64,000 bases of DNA, from assembly GCF_018717645.1 (NCBI RefSeq), contig NZ_JAFLHG010000008.1, positions 62,001 to 126,000 of the forward strand, written 5' to 3'. Both the position numbers and the translations under genes were made by a program. Shown piece after piece: positions 29,340 to 37,052 of this stretch (the first letter of the stretch is position 1; each line of letters begins with the position of its first letter). The notes beneath the pieces were generated by a model. That model was not told the origin of the DNA, did not search any database, and saw only the letters and a program-made list of their open reading frames with translations. This DNA comes from Microbacterium flavum. Lineage in GTDB: Bacteria > Actinomycetota > Actinomycetes > Actinomycetales > Microbacteriaceae.

Positions 29340-32300
29340 TCGGGAGGAACCCTCCGCAGGTCCAGGGTGCGGGGATAGTCGGGTGATGCGGCCCGCGCCC
29401 CCGCCTCTCGCGCTGCCGCCACATCGAACCTACCGGGTGTGTGGCCCCGCGGCTCGAATCGGCCCGATCGCCGGGCCTCGGCCTCGTTCGCGTTGACCGG
29501 AGGGTGCTCGTAGGCGCGGCCGCCCGGATGGACGACGTGGTAGGTCGCTCCGCCGAGGGACACAGCGGCATCCGTGTCGACGACCTCGACGGTGAGCGGC
29601 GCGTGGATGGGGATCGAGGGGTGCAGGGCCGACCACGGCTGCCAGGCCCGATAGCGCACCCCGGCGTAGTACTCGCCGTGCACCCCGGTGGGTGTCAGCG
29701 GGAGCGCCGCGCCCCCCGCGACGACGAGGTGGCGCGCGGGGTCGATGCCGGTGAGCTTCACCTGCATGCGCTCGAGCGACGAGTCGACGTATCGTGCGGT
29801 GCCGCCCTCGGTCGCCTCCTCGCCGAGCACGTGCCACGGCTCGATCGCCTGTCGGAGTTCGAGCGTGATGCCGGGGTCGATCCGGGCGACGCCGACCCGC
29901 GGGAAGCGGAACTCGATGAACGACTCCAGCCAGCTCTCCTCGAACGGGATGCCGTGGGCGCGGAGGTCCGCGACGACCTCGCCGATGTCGCGGCGCGCGC
30001 CCTCGGCGAGGAGGAAGTCCTCGTGCAGGGCGGTGCCCCAGCGCACGAGCGGGGCGATGAACGGCTTCTCCCAGAACATCGACACGAGACCTCGGACGAG
30101 GAGGGCCTGCACGAGCGCCAGCTGCGGATGCGGCGGCATCTCGAAGCCGCGCAGTTCCAGCAGCCCCAGGCGCCCACGCGACGAGTCGGGACTGTAGAGC
30201 TTGTCGATGCAGAACTCCGCGCGGTGCGTGTTGCCGGTGAGGTCGGTCAGCAGGTGCCGCAGCGCGCGGTCGATGAGCCACGGCCGCGGCTCATCGGTCT
30301 CGGCGGCGAGGCGGCGCACCTCCTGGAGCGCGATCTCCATCTCGTAGACCGCCTCGGGGCGACCCTCGTCGAAGCGCGGCGCCTGGCTCGTCGGGCCGAT
30401 GAAGCGGCCGGAGAAGAGGTAGGAGAGCGACGGATGCCGCTGCCAGTACGTCACGAGCGACGCGAGGAGGTCGGGACGGCGCAGGAGGGGTGAGTCGATG
30501 GGCTGCTTCCCGCCGAGCGTGATGTGGTTGCCGCCGCCCGTGCCGGTGTGCGTCCCGTCCACGTCGAACTTCTCGGTGGACAGGCGCGCACGCCGCGCCG
30601 TCTCGTAGAGATCGAAGGTGAGGGCGCGCTGATCGGCCCACGACGAGGTCGGCTGGACGTTGACCTCGATCACCCCCGGGTCGGGGGTCACGATCAGCTG
30701 CGTGAGGCGTGCGTCCGGCGGCGGGCCGTACCCCTCGATCACGAGTTCCGTCCCGACCTCGAGTGCGGCACGCTCGATCACCCGCAGCAGCGCGGCGTAG
30801 TCCTCGAGCCGGGTCGTCGGCGGGAGGAAGACGAAGACGTGGCCCTCCCGCGCCTCGACCGCGATCGCGGTCGTCTGCGCGCCCTCGGGGTCGACGATCT
30901 GAAGGCTCGGGATGCCGGCGACGCCCGGCGGCAGCGGCTCGCCCGCATCGAGGTAGGAGGGCTCGCCCGCCCACTCCGGATCGGTCCATGCGATCGAGGC
31001 GAGCGGCAGCCGGAGCCCCAGCGGGCTCGTGCCGGGCACGAGCACCAGTCGTCCGCGACGGAAGCTCCAGGCGGGGCTCGTCCATTCCTCCCCGGTCACG
31101 AGGGGCAGGAGGTACCCGGTCGGCGCCCCGGCGCCCTCGTCGGCCTCCGCGGCCGCATCGAGCTCACCGTCCGCGCTGCCCGTCCCGGGGCGCGGTCCCT
31201 GCGGCATCCGCAGCTCGGCCGTGAGCGTCGCCAGCGGATCCTCGAAGGCGGCGAGAAGCTGGCCCGCAGGGAGGCCGAGCAGCTCCGTCACCCGTTCGGC
31301 GAGTCGCCGCGCGCGCTCCGGTCCGGTCCGGACGTCGTCGGCGCCGGCGGGCGCCCAGGGGTCCCCGAAGAGCTCGTCGTGATCCCAGAGGCGCTCGCCG
31401 TCGGTCCGCCACTGCAGCGCGATGTTCCAGCGGGGCAGGTCCTCCCCGGGATACCACTTCCCCTGGCCGCGATGGACGATGCCGCCGAGGGCATATGTCC
31501 GACGCAGGCGGTCGGCGAGGAGGTTCGCGAGCTCTCGCTTGTGCGGGCCGTCCGCGGCCGTGTTCCATTCGTCGGCAGTCGCGTCGTCGAGGGCGACGAA
31601 CGTGGGCTCGCCACCGATCGTGAGGCGGACGTCGGCGGAGTGCAGGCGCTCGTCGACGAGCTCGCCGACCGCGTCGATGCGTGACCACTGCGCGTCGGTA
31701 TAGGGCTTCGTCGTCCGCGGATCCTCGTGGATGCGGTGGACCTCGTTGCGGAAGGAGAAGGTCACCCCGACGGGCTCCGTGGCTCCGCTGATCGGCGCGG
31801 CGGCCGACGGGTCCGGCGTCGCCGACAGGGGGATGTGCCCCTCCCCGGCGAAGAGCGCGCTCGTGGCGTCGAGCCCGATCCATCCCGCGCCGGGGATGAA
31901 CACCTCGGCCCAGGCGTGCAGGTCGGTGAAGTCCGCCTCCGGCCCGCTGGGACCGTCGAGCGACTTCTGATCCGAGGTCAACTGGACGAGATACCCCGAC
32001 ACGAAGCGTGCGGCGAGCCCGTACTGGCGGAGGAGGCTCACGAGCAGCCACGCGCTGTCGCGGCACGATCCGATGCCGGAGCGGAGCGTGTGATCGGGCG
32101 TCTGGACACCGGGCTCCATGCGCACGGAGTAGCCGACGGCGCCCTGCACCGCGCGGTTCAGCTGCGCGAGGAAGGTGACCGTCGGGACGCCGTCGGCGGG
32201 CAGGGTGGGCAGGCGTTCCCGCCACTGCGACGCCTGTCCGCTGTCAGCGACGGGGCGCAGATACGGGGCGAGGTCGGCGGCGAGCTCGGGAGCGTAGGCG

Positions 32301-32611
32301 AAGGGGAACCGCTCGGCGTAGTCCTCGATGAAGAAGTCGAGCGGGTTGATCACCATCATGTCCGCGACGACGCCGACCGTGATCTCGAGCTTCGACACCT
32401 TCTCCGGGAAGACGACGCGTGCGAGCCAGTTGCCGAAGGGGTCCTGCTGCCAGTTGAGGAAGTGGTTCTTCGGCTGGATGTCCAGCGAGTACGCCTCGAT
32501 GGGCGTCCGGGCGTGCGGAGCAGGGCGGAGGCGGATGGTGTGTGGCGCGACGCGCACCGGTTCGGCGAACGTGTAACCGGTGTAGTGCTCGAGCGCGACC
32601 TTGATCGACAT
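29336..32611 (-). CDS. Transglutaminase-DUF2126 fusion protein
   Basis: The 1091-residue protein starts with the transglutaminase N-terminal domain (KVALEHYTGYTFAEPV) and a core with Cys in GIGSCRDSAWLLV, His in DLHAWAEVFIP and Asp in IGLDATS, about residues 150-300. The rest is DUF2126 (COG4196): LTIGGEPTFVALDD, KWYPGEDLPRW, HTGTGGGNHITLGG and RTYWQRHPSLSYLFSGRFIGPTSQ-type blocks, related by proposal to glutamine-synthetase-fold amidoligases. The ATG at 32609-32611 is chosen because family similarity begins at MSIKVALEHY; an open frame extends upstream over the opposite-strand argA gene. First gene of the minus-strand cluster; its promoter must lie in the 54 bp shared with the divergent argA-type gene. 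Confidence 0.88.
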   Translation of the reverse strand: MSIKVALEHYTGYTFAEPVRVAPHTIRLRPAPHARTPIEAYSLDIQPKNHFLNWQQDPFGNWLARVVFPEKVSKLEITVGVVADMMVINPLDFFIEDYAERFPFAYAPELAADLAPYLRPVADSGQASQWRERLPTLPADGVPTVTFLAQLNRAVQGAVGYSVRMEPGVQTPDHTLRSGIGSCRDSAWLLVSLLRQYGLAARFVSGYLVQLTSDQKSLDGPSGPEADFTDLHAWAEVFIPGAGWIGLDATSALFAGEGHIPLSATPDPSAAAPISGATEPVGVTFSFRNEVHRIHEDPRTTKPYTDAQWSRIDAVGELVDERLHSADVRLTIGGEPTFVALDDATADEWNTAADGPHKRELANLLADRLRRTYALGGIVHRGQGKWYPGEDLPRWNIALQWRTDGERLWDHDELFGDPWAPAGADDVRTGPERARRLAERVTELLGLPAGQLLAAFEDPLATLTAELRMPQGPRPGTGSADGELDAAAEADEGAGAPTGYLLPLVTGEEWTSPAWSFRRGRLVLVPGTSPLGLRLPLASIAWTDPEWAGEPSYLDAGEPLPPGVAGIPSLQIVDPEGAQTTAIAVEAREGHVFVFLPPTTRLEDYAALLRVIERAALEVGTELVIEGYGPPPDARLTQLIVTPDPGVIEVNVQPTSSWADQRALTFDLYETARRARLSTEKFDVDGTHTGTGGGNHITLGGKQPIDSPLLRRPDLLASLVTYWQRHPSLSYLFSGRFIGPTSQAPRFDEGRPEAVYEMEIALQEVRRLAAETDEPRPWLIDRALRHLLTDLTGNTHRAEFCIDKLYSPDSSRGRLGLLELRGFEMPPHPQLALVQALLVRGLVSMFWEKPFIAPLVRWGTALHEDFLLAEGARRDIGEVVADLRAHGIPFEESWLESFIEFRFPRVGVARIDPGITLELRQAIEPWHVLGEEATEGGTARYVDSSLERMQVKLTGIDPARHLVVAGGAALPLTPTGVHGEYYAGVRYRAWQPWSALHPSIPIHAPLTVEVVDTDAAVSLGGATYHVVHPGGRAYEHPPVNANEAEARRSGRFEPRGHTPGRFDVAAAREAGARAASPDYPRTLDLRRVPPE

Positions 32612-32665
32612 GAGTACAGCATCGTCCAGTCCTGTTGCCATTGGGTTACGGATTACAGTTGTGCG

Positions 32666-33184
32666 GTGCCCGACTCCGCCCTCCGCCCCGACTACGTCGT
32701 CCGTTCCGCACGCACGTCCGACGTCCGCGGCATCCTGGCGCTGCTCGATCCGTGGGTGCAGCGGCGGATCCTGCTCGGCAAGGATGTCGTGACCGTCTAC
32801 GAATCCGTGCAGGAGTTCGTCGTCGCCGAGTCGGGCGGCGAGCTCGTCGGGTGCGGAGCGCTCCACGTCATGTGGGAGGACCTGGGTGAGATCCGCACGC
32901 TGATCGTGGCGGAGGACTGGCTCCACCACGGCGTCGGAGGCGCGGTCGTCGCGCAGCTCGAGGCCAACGCCCGCACGCTCGGGCTGTCACGGCTGTTCTG
33001 CCTCACCTTCGAGGTCGACTTCTTCTCGCGCCGAGGGTTCGCCCCGATCGGCGAGCAGGTCGTCGCGCCCGACGTGTACTCCCAGCTGCTGCGGAGCCCC
33101 GATGAGGGTGTCGCCGAGTTCCTCGATCTCGCGCACGTGAAGCCGAACACTCTGGGCAACACCCGCATGCTCAAGCAGCTGTGA
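32666..33184 (+). CDS. argA: Amino-acid N-acetyltransferase (short ArgA, actinobacterial NAGS type)
   Basis: The 172-residue GNAT matches the short N-acetylglutamate synthase of actinobacteria (about 174 residues in Mycobacterium): RSARTSDVRGILALLDPWVQRRILLGKDVVTVYESVQEFVV, then HVMWEDLGEIRTLIVAEDWLHHGVGGAVVAQLE and FEVDFFSRRGFAPI. It acetylates glutamate with acetyl-CoA, the first step of arginine synthesis. The GTG at 32666 lies six bases after a TACAGT -10 hexamer (32654-32659), so it is probably translated from a leaderless mRNA. No other arg genes are in the window. Confidence 0.85.
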   Translation: MPDSALRPDYVVRSARTSDVRGILALLDPWVQRRILLGKDVVTVYESVQEFVVAESGGELVGCGALHVMWEDLGEIRTLIVAEDWLHHGVGGAVVAQLEANARTLGLSRLFCLTFEVDFFSRRGFAPIGEQVVAPDVYSQLLRSPDEGVAEFLDLAHVKPNTLGNTRMLKQL

Positions 33185-33210
33185 GGCACCTGCCCGCTTA
33201 GCCTGGGGGA

Positions 33211-33906
33211 GTGAGCACCCGTCCCTCCGCCCCGTCGCGACGCCGGACCTCTCGTGCCGTCTACCGGCGTCGGCGCCTCGTCGCCGTGCTCGTCCTCCTC
33301 GTGATCGTCGCGGCTGCCGTGCTAGCGATCTGGCAGCCCTGGCGCGGGTCGTCCGCACCCGTCCCTTCGGCGGTCACGCCTTCGGCGACCCCGACGAGTC
33401 CCGCTGCGACGAGCAGCGCGCCCGCGACCGAGACGCCGACGGTGACGGATGCCGCCGACGCCGCTCCGCCCGAGGCGGCGCCGTCGCCGAGCGGAGACGC
33501 GATCGCGGCCTGCACGACGGGCGACATCTCGGTGCTCGCGATCACGGACAAGGACTCCTACGCGGCGGGCGAGCAGCCGCAGCTGTCGATCTCGCTCTCC
33601 AACACGTCCTCGAGCCCCTGCCTGATCAACGTCGGCACCGCCAAGCAGGCGTTCGTCATCACGAGCGGGAGCGACACCTGGTGGCGCTCGACCGACTGTC
33701 AGAGCGAACCCACCGACCAGGTCGTGCAGCTGGCGGCCGGTCAGACGGTGACGAGTGTGACGCCCCTCGTCTGGGACCGGACGCGCTCGTCGGCCGACTC
33801 CTGCGGGTCGACGACCCGTCCCGCGGCGTCCCCCGGCTTCTACCACCTGCAGGTGTCGATCGGCGGGATCGAGGGCGCCGACACCAGGATGTTCGAGCTG
33901 CAGTGA
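33211..33906 (+). CDS. Membrane-anchored extracellular protein with Ser/Thr/Pro/Ala linker
   Basis: The 231-residue protein has an Arg-rich cytoplasmic start, one transmembrane helix (LVAVLVLLVIVAAAVLAIW), about 60 residues of low-complexity Ser/Thr/Pro/Ala linker and a C-terminal beta-rich domain with four Cys residues (TGDISVLAITDKDSYAAGEQPQLSISLSNTSSSPC-like start). This is a type II-anchored outside-facing domain. I recognise no named family. The GTG at 33211 follows a TAGCCT -10 hexamer (33199-33204) by six bases, again a leaderless arrangement, and a GGGGGA run. Confidence 0.72.
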   Translation: MSTRPSAPSRRRTSRAVYRRRRLVAVLVLLVIVAAAVLAIWQPWRGSSAPVPSAVTPSATPTSPAATSSAPATETPTVTDAADAAPPEAAPSPSGDAIAACTTGDISVLAITDKDSYAAGEQPQLSISLSNTSSSPCLINVGTAKQAFVITSGSDTWWRSTDCQSEPTDQVVQLAAGQTVTSVTPLVWDRTRSSADSCGSTTRPAASPGFYHLQVSIGGIEGADTRMFELQ

Positions 33907-33970
33907 GGCCGAGCCCCCGGGCGCACCGGAGACTCTGAGAGCATTCTCATCGCGCTCCTGCCCCCGAAAC

Positions 33971-33999
33971 GAGACACCGCGCACGCGGGTGGGTACCCT
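33971..33999 (+). promoter_or_regulatory. Candidate promoter of the small RNA
   Basis: GAGACA (33971-33976) and TACCCT (33994-33999) are spaced by 17 bases. No ATG or GTG with a coding frame follows, which fits a non-coding transcript starting near 34006. Confidence 0.45.
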
Positions 34000-34004
34000 G
34001 AAAG

Positions 34005-34150
34005 AAGCTCCTCGGCGGAACCCCGCTGTCCCCAGCAGCGGCACCGGAGCCGCTCCCCATACGGCTCGATCCCAGAATTATCCGCCGAGTGAGTCAGGCC
34101 CTCTCGATCCTCCCAGTCCCCAATGTGGGGATCGAGAGGGCCCTTCTCTT
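34005..34150 (+). ncRNA. Candidate structured small RNA with C-rich loops
   Basis: This intergenic interval folds on paper into a closed multi-hairpin RNA. An outer 9-bp helix (CTCGGCGGA at 34011-34019 with TCCGCCGAG at 34081-34089) encloses two hairpins: CCGCTG/CAGCGG at 34023-34041 and GAGCCG/CGGCTC at 34047-34067. Each presents UCCCC in its loop. It ends in a 14-bp terminator stem at 34097-34142 whose 18-base loop also holds CCC and CCCC, followed by CTTCTCTT. A promoter-like pair precedes it. Loops rich in C recall actinobacterial 6C RNA, but the runs here are four C rather than six, so family membership is open. It may regulate G-rich ribosome sites by pairing. Confidence 0.6.
34097..34150 (+). 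terminator. Intrinsic terminator with 14-bp stem
   Basis: GGCCCTCTCGATCC (34097-34110) pairs perfectly with GGATCGAGAGGGCC (34129-34142), then CTTCTCTT. It ends the candidate small RNA and lies 49 bp before the next gene. Confidence 0.8.
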
Positions 34151-34199
34151 CCTCCCGCGGAGGGAACGCGCTCCGCGCGCACCCTTCTAGGCTGGAGGC

Positions 34200-34601
34200 A
34201 TGGCCGGTAAGAAGCGCGCGAAGGTTCCGCTGGAGTTCCGCAACACCCCCCTCGCCGATGCGCTGCAGACGCAGGATATGGCCGCTCTCGCGTTCGCCCT
34301 CCGTCACGGGCCGACGGTCGTGCCGCTCCTGCGCCCCGGGCAGCGCGACGACCCGCGGGATGCCGGCGAGGTGTGGACGTACCGCGATCCGAACACCGGC
34401 GACATCGCCCTCCTCCTCTTCAGCGACGCCGCGCACAAGCCCGCGTCTCTGCCGCCCGCCGTCGCGCTCCAGTCGCCGGAGTGGCTGCGCACCTTCCTCG
34501 GCGCGCACGAGGGCGAGATCACCACCGTGTTCTTCGACATCGCGGGGCCGCATCCGATGCAGGCGACGCCCGCGGACCTCATCGCCGCCCTCGACGCCTG
34601 A
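34200..34601 (+). CDS. Conserved hypothetical protein, possibly SseB-like
   Basis: The 133-residue cytoplasmic protein has the order LEFRNTPLADALQT, ALAFALRHGPTVVPLLRPGQ, GDIALLLFSDAAHKPASLP and SPEWLRTFLGAHEGEITTVFFDIAGPHPMQA. The short beta-alpha plan and the position of the FSD motif recall SseB N-terminal domains, but I am not sure. The ATG at 34200 is six bases after TAGGCT (34188-34193), so it looks leaderless. It is convergent with radA, with a 21-bp gap. Confidence 0.65.
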   Translation: MAGKKRAKVPLEFRNTPLADALQTQDMAALAFALRHGPTVVPLLRPGQRDDPRDAGEVWTYRDPNTGDIALLLFSDAAHKPASLPPAVALQSPEWLRTFLGAHEGEITTVFFDIAGPHPMQATPADLIAALDA

Positions 34602-34622
34602 GGCGGGCGGCATCGGCGGCGG

Positions 34623-35984
34623 TCAGAACGTCGGCTCGTCACCCCGTTCGACGGGATGCAGGCGCGCCAGATCGCGGAGCGCCCCGCGCAGGTCGGTGGA
34701 GCCGGTGTCGACGATCGATCGGTAGCCGAGACGGGCGGCCTCGCCCCGCCGCTGCTCGTGCTGCGTGACCGCGCGGACCTCGCCCGCGAGGCTGAGCTCT
34801 CCGATCGCGACGGTCTGCGCCGGGTTCGGGCGCCCGGTGACGGCGCTCGCGACCGCGAGGGCGATCGCGAGGTCGGCCGCGGGTTCGACCAGGCGCACAC
34901 CGCCGACGGTCGAGACGTACACGTCCTGGTCCGAGACGCGGATGCCGGCGCGCTTCTCCAGCACGGCGAGGATCATCGCGACGCGGGCGCCGTCGACGCC
35001 GCTGACGACACGGCGCGGGTTCGGGCCCGAGCCGGGCAGGGTGAGCGCCTGCACCTCCACCGGCAGCGCGCGGCGGCCTTCGAGCGCGACCGTCACGCAC
35101 GTGCCGGGCTCGCGCGAACCGTGTCCGAGGAACAGGGCGCTCGGATCGGGGACCTCCGCGATGCCGTGCTGCGTCTGCTGGAAGCACCCGACCTCGTCCG
35201 TCGCGCCGAATCGGTTCTTCAGCGCGCGGACGAACCGCAGCGACGTCTGCCGATCGCCTTCGAAGTGGCAGACGACGTCCACGAGGTGCTCCAGGATGCG
35301 GGGTCCGGCGACCTGGCCGTCCTTCGTCACGTGTCCGACGAGGATGAGCGGCAGATCCCGCTCCTTCGCGATACGGATCAGGGTGGACGCCACTTCACGG
35401 ACCTGGCTGGGGTGCCCGGCGGCGCCGTCGACCAGCCCCGAGGAGACCGTCTGCACCGAGTCCACCACGAGGAGGTCCGGCCGGGTCTGATCGACGTGAC
35501 CCAGGACCGTCGCGAGGTCGGTCTCGCTCGCGAGGTACAGGTCGTCGTGCAGCGCCCCGGTCCGCTCGGCGCGCAGGCGCACCTGGCCGAGGGACTCCTC
35601 CGCGCTCACGTAGAGGACACGCCGGCCCGCGGCGGCCGTCCGGGCGGCCACGTCGAGCAGGAGCGTCGACTTGCCGACGCCGGGTTCGCCGGAGAGCAGG
35701 ATGGCGGCGCCGGGCACGAGACCCCCGCCGAGCACCCGGTCGAACTCTCCGACGCCGGTCGTCCGGCGGGGGGTCTCCCGCGTGTCGATCTCGGTGATCG
35801 GGCGCGCCGCGCGCGACGGGGCGAGTGCCGTGACCGAGGGGGCGGCGATCCCGGTGACGGTGGCCGCCTCGACGACGGTGCCCCACTGCTGGCACTCGCC
35901 GCAGCGGCCGACCCATTTCGCGCTCGTCCACCCGCATTCGGTGCAGCGGTACGCCGAGGTCGTCGCGACGCGCTTGGATGCCAT
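34623..35984 (-). CDS. radA: DNA repair protein RadA
   Basis: The 453-residue protein has the RadA plan: a four-Cys zinc finger (CTECGW and CGECQQW), a RecA-like core with Walker A GEPGVGKSTL, the RadA-specific KNRFG motif in ALKNRFGATDEVG, and a C-terminal Lon-protease-like domain (LSLAGEVRAVTQHEQR). RadA promotes branch migration and processing of recombination intermediates. The ATG at 35982-35984 follows TAGCGT-N6 (35991-35996 on the minus strand), consistent with a leaderless mRNA. Confidence 0.96.
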   Translation of the reverse strand: MASKRVATTSAYRCTECGWTSAKWVGRCGECQQWGTVVEAATVTGIAAPSVTALAPSRAARPITEIDTRETPRRTTGVGEFDRVLGGGLVPGAAILLSGEPGVGKSTLLLDVAARTAAAGRRVLYVSAEESLGQVRLRAERTGALHDDLYLASETDLATVLGHVDQTRPDLLVVDSVQTVSSGLVDGAAGHPSQVREVASTLIRIAKERDLPLILVGHVTKDGQVAGPRILEHLVDVVCHFEGDRQTSLRFVRALKNRFGATDEVGCFQQTQHGIAEVPDPSALFLGHGSREPGTCVTVALEGRRALPVEVQALTLPGSGPNPRRVVSGVDGARVAMILAVLEKRAGIRVSDQDVYVSTVGGVRLVEPAADLAIALAVASAVTGRPNPAQTVAIGELSLAGEVRAVTQHEQRRGEAARLGYRSIVDTGSTDLRGALRDLARLHPVERGDEPTF

Positions 35985-35990
35985 GTCACC

Positions 35991-35996
35991 ACGCTA
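35991..35996 (-). promoter_or_regulatory. -10 element of radA (leaderless start)
   Basis: TAGCGT followed by GGTGAC and then ATG. The same hexamer and six-base spacing occur before the MFS gene (38463-38468) and the restriction-modification gene (52031-52036). Confidence 0.6.
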
Positions 35997-36094
35997 GCGG
36001 CGGCATCCGACACCGGCGCCCGCGCCGCGCGCCAGCGCCCGCCATGCGAGCGCACCATGGGCGCGTCGCTCGCGCCGCCGGTGCGTCGCCCGTC

Positions 36095-37048
36095 TCAGCT
36101 CAGGCCGGCGGCCACCTCGCGCAGCGCGTCGGCCGACCGGCGGAAGAGCGCGAGCTCGGATGCCGAGAACGTCGTCTCGCGGATGGGCTGCGCCCCCGCC
36201 GCCGACACGACGGCCGGCACCGACAGGGCGACGCCGCTGACGCCGTGGAAGTCCTCGAGCACCGTCGAGACCGGCATGACGGTGTGCTCGTCCTGCAGGA
36301 TCGCCTCGACGATCCGCGCGCCGGAGAGCCCGATCGCGTAGTTGGTCGCCCCCTTGCCCTGGATGACCTTGTAGGCGGCATCCCGCACGTCGACGGCGAT
36401 CTGGTCGAGCTCGTCGACGGTGAACTTGGGCTGACCGTCCTGCGGAACCCACTCGAGGATGGGGACGGTGCCGATCGTGGCGTGCGACCACAGCGGGAAC
36501 TCGGTGTCACCGTGCTCGCCGACGATGTACGCGTGCACGCTCGAGATCGAGACGCCCGCCCGCTGGGCGATCTTCCAGCGCAGCCGCGACGTGTCCAGCA
36601 CCGTGCCGGAGCTGAAGACGCGCTCGCGCGGCAGGCCGCTCACCTCCTGGGCGACGACCGCCATGACGTCGGCGGGGTTGGTGACGACGACGAAGACGGC
36701 GTCGGGGGAGCGCTCGAGCAGGTTCGGGACGAGGGAGCGGAGGATGTTCGCGTTCACGCCCGCGAGGTCGGTGCGCGTCTGCCCGGGCTTCTGCGCGGCG
36801 CCGGCGGTGATGACGATGACGTGCGAGCCGGCGGTGACATCGAGGTCGTCGCCGCCGATGATGTCGCTCGAGCCGGTGAACTGCGAGCCGTGCGCGAGGT
36901 CGAGCACCTCGGCCTCGACGCGCGCGGCGGCGATGTCGTAGAGCGCGACGTGGCGCGCGGACTTGCGGATGAGGGAGGCGTACGCGACGGACGAGCCCAC
37001 CGCTCCCGCTCCGACGACGGTCAGTTTGGAGTTCTCGATCGCGCTCAT
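36095..37048 (-). CDS. ldh: L-lactate dehydrogenase
   Basis: The 317-residue NAD-dependent enzyme has the Rossmann start KLTVVGAGAVGSSVAYA, the substrate loop GAAQKPGQTRTDL (Gln before Lys-Pro, the LDH rather than MDH pattern), the TNPADV stretch, DTSRLRWKIAQRAGV with substrate-binding Arg, and the catalytic GEHGDTE His. It interconverts pyruvate and L-lactate. CAGACT lies six bases before the ATG, a weaker version of the leaderless -10. The upstream MFS gene ends 5 bp before its start. Confidence 0.95.
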   Translation of the reverse strand: MSAIENSKLTVVGAGAVGSSVAYASLIRKSARHVALYDIAAARVEAEVLDLAHGSQFTGSSDIIGGDDLDVTAGSHVIVITAGAAQKPGQTRTDLAGVNANILRSLVPNLLERSPDAVFVVVTNPADVMAVVAQEVSGLPRERVFSSGTVLDTSRLRWKIAQRAGVSISSVHAYIVGEHGDTEFPLWSHATIGTVPILEWVPQDGQPKFTVDELDQIAVDVRDAAYKVIQGKGATNYAIGLSGARIVEAILQDEHTVMPVSTVLEDFHGVSGVALSVPAVVSAAGAQPIRETTFSASELALFRRSADALREVAAGLS

Positions 37049-37052
37049 GCTT

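Noticed and set aside
26898..29378. Plus-strand frame of 826 codons
   Set aside because: Antisense of the ATP-grasp/alpha-E gene; composition is shadow-like.
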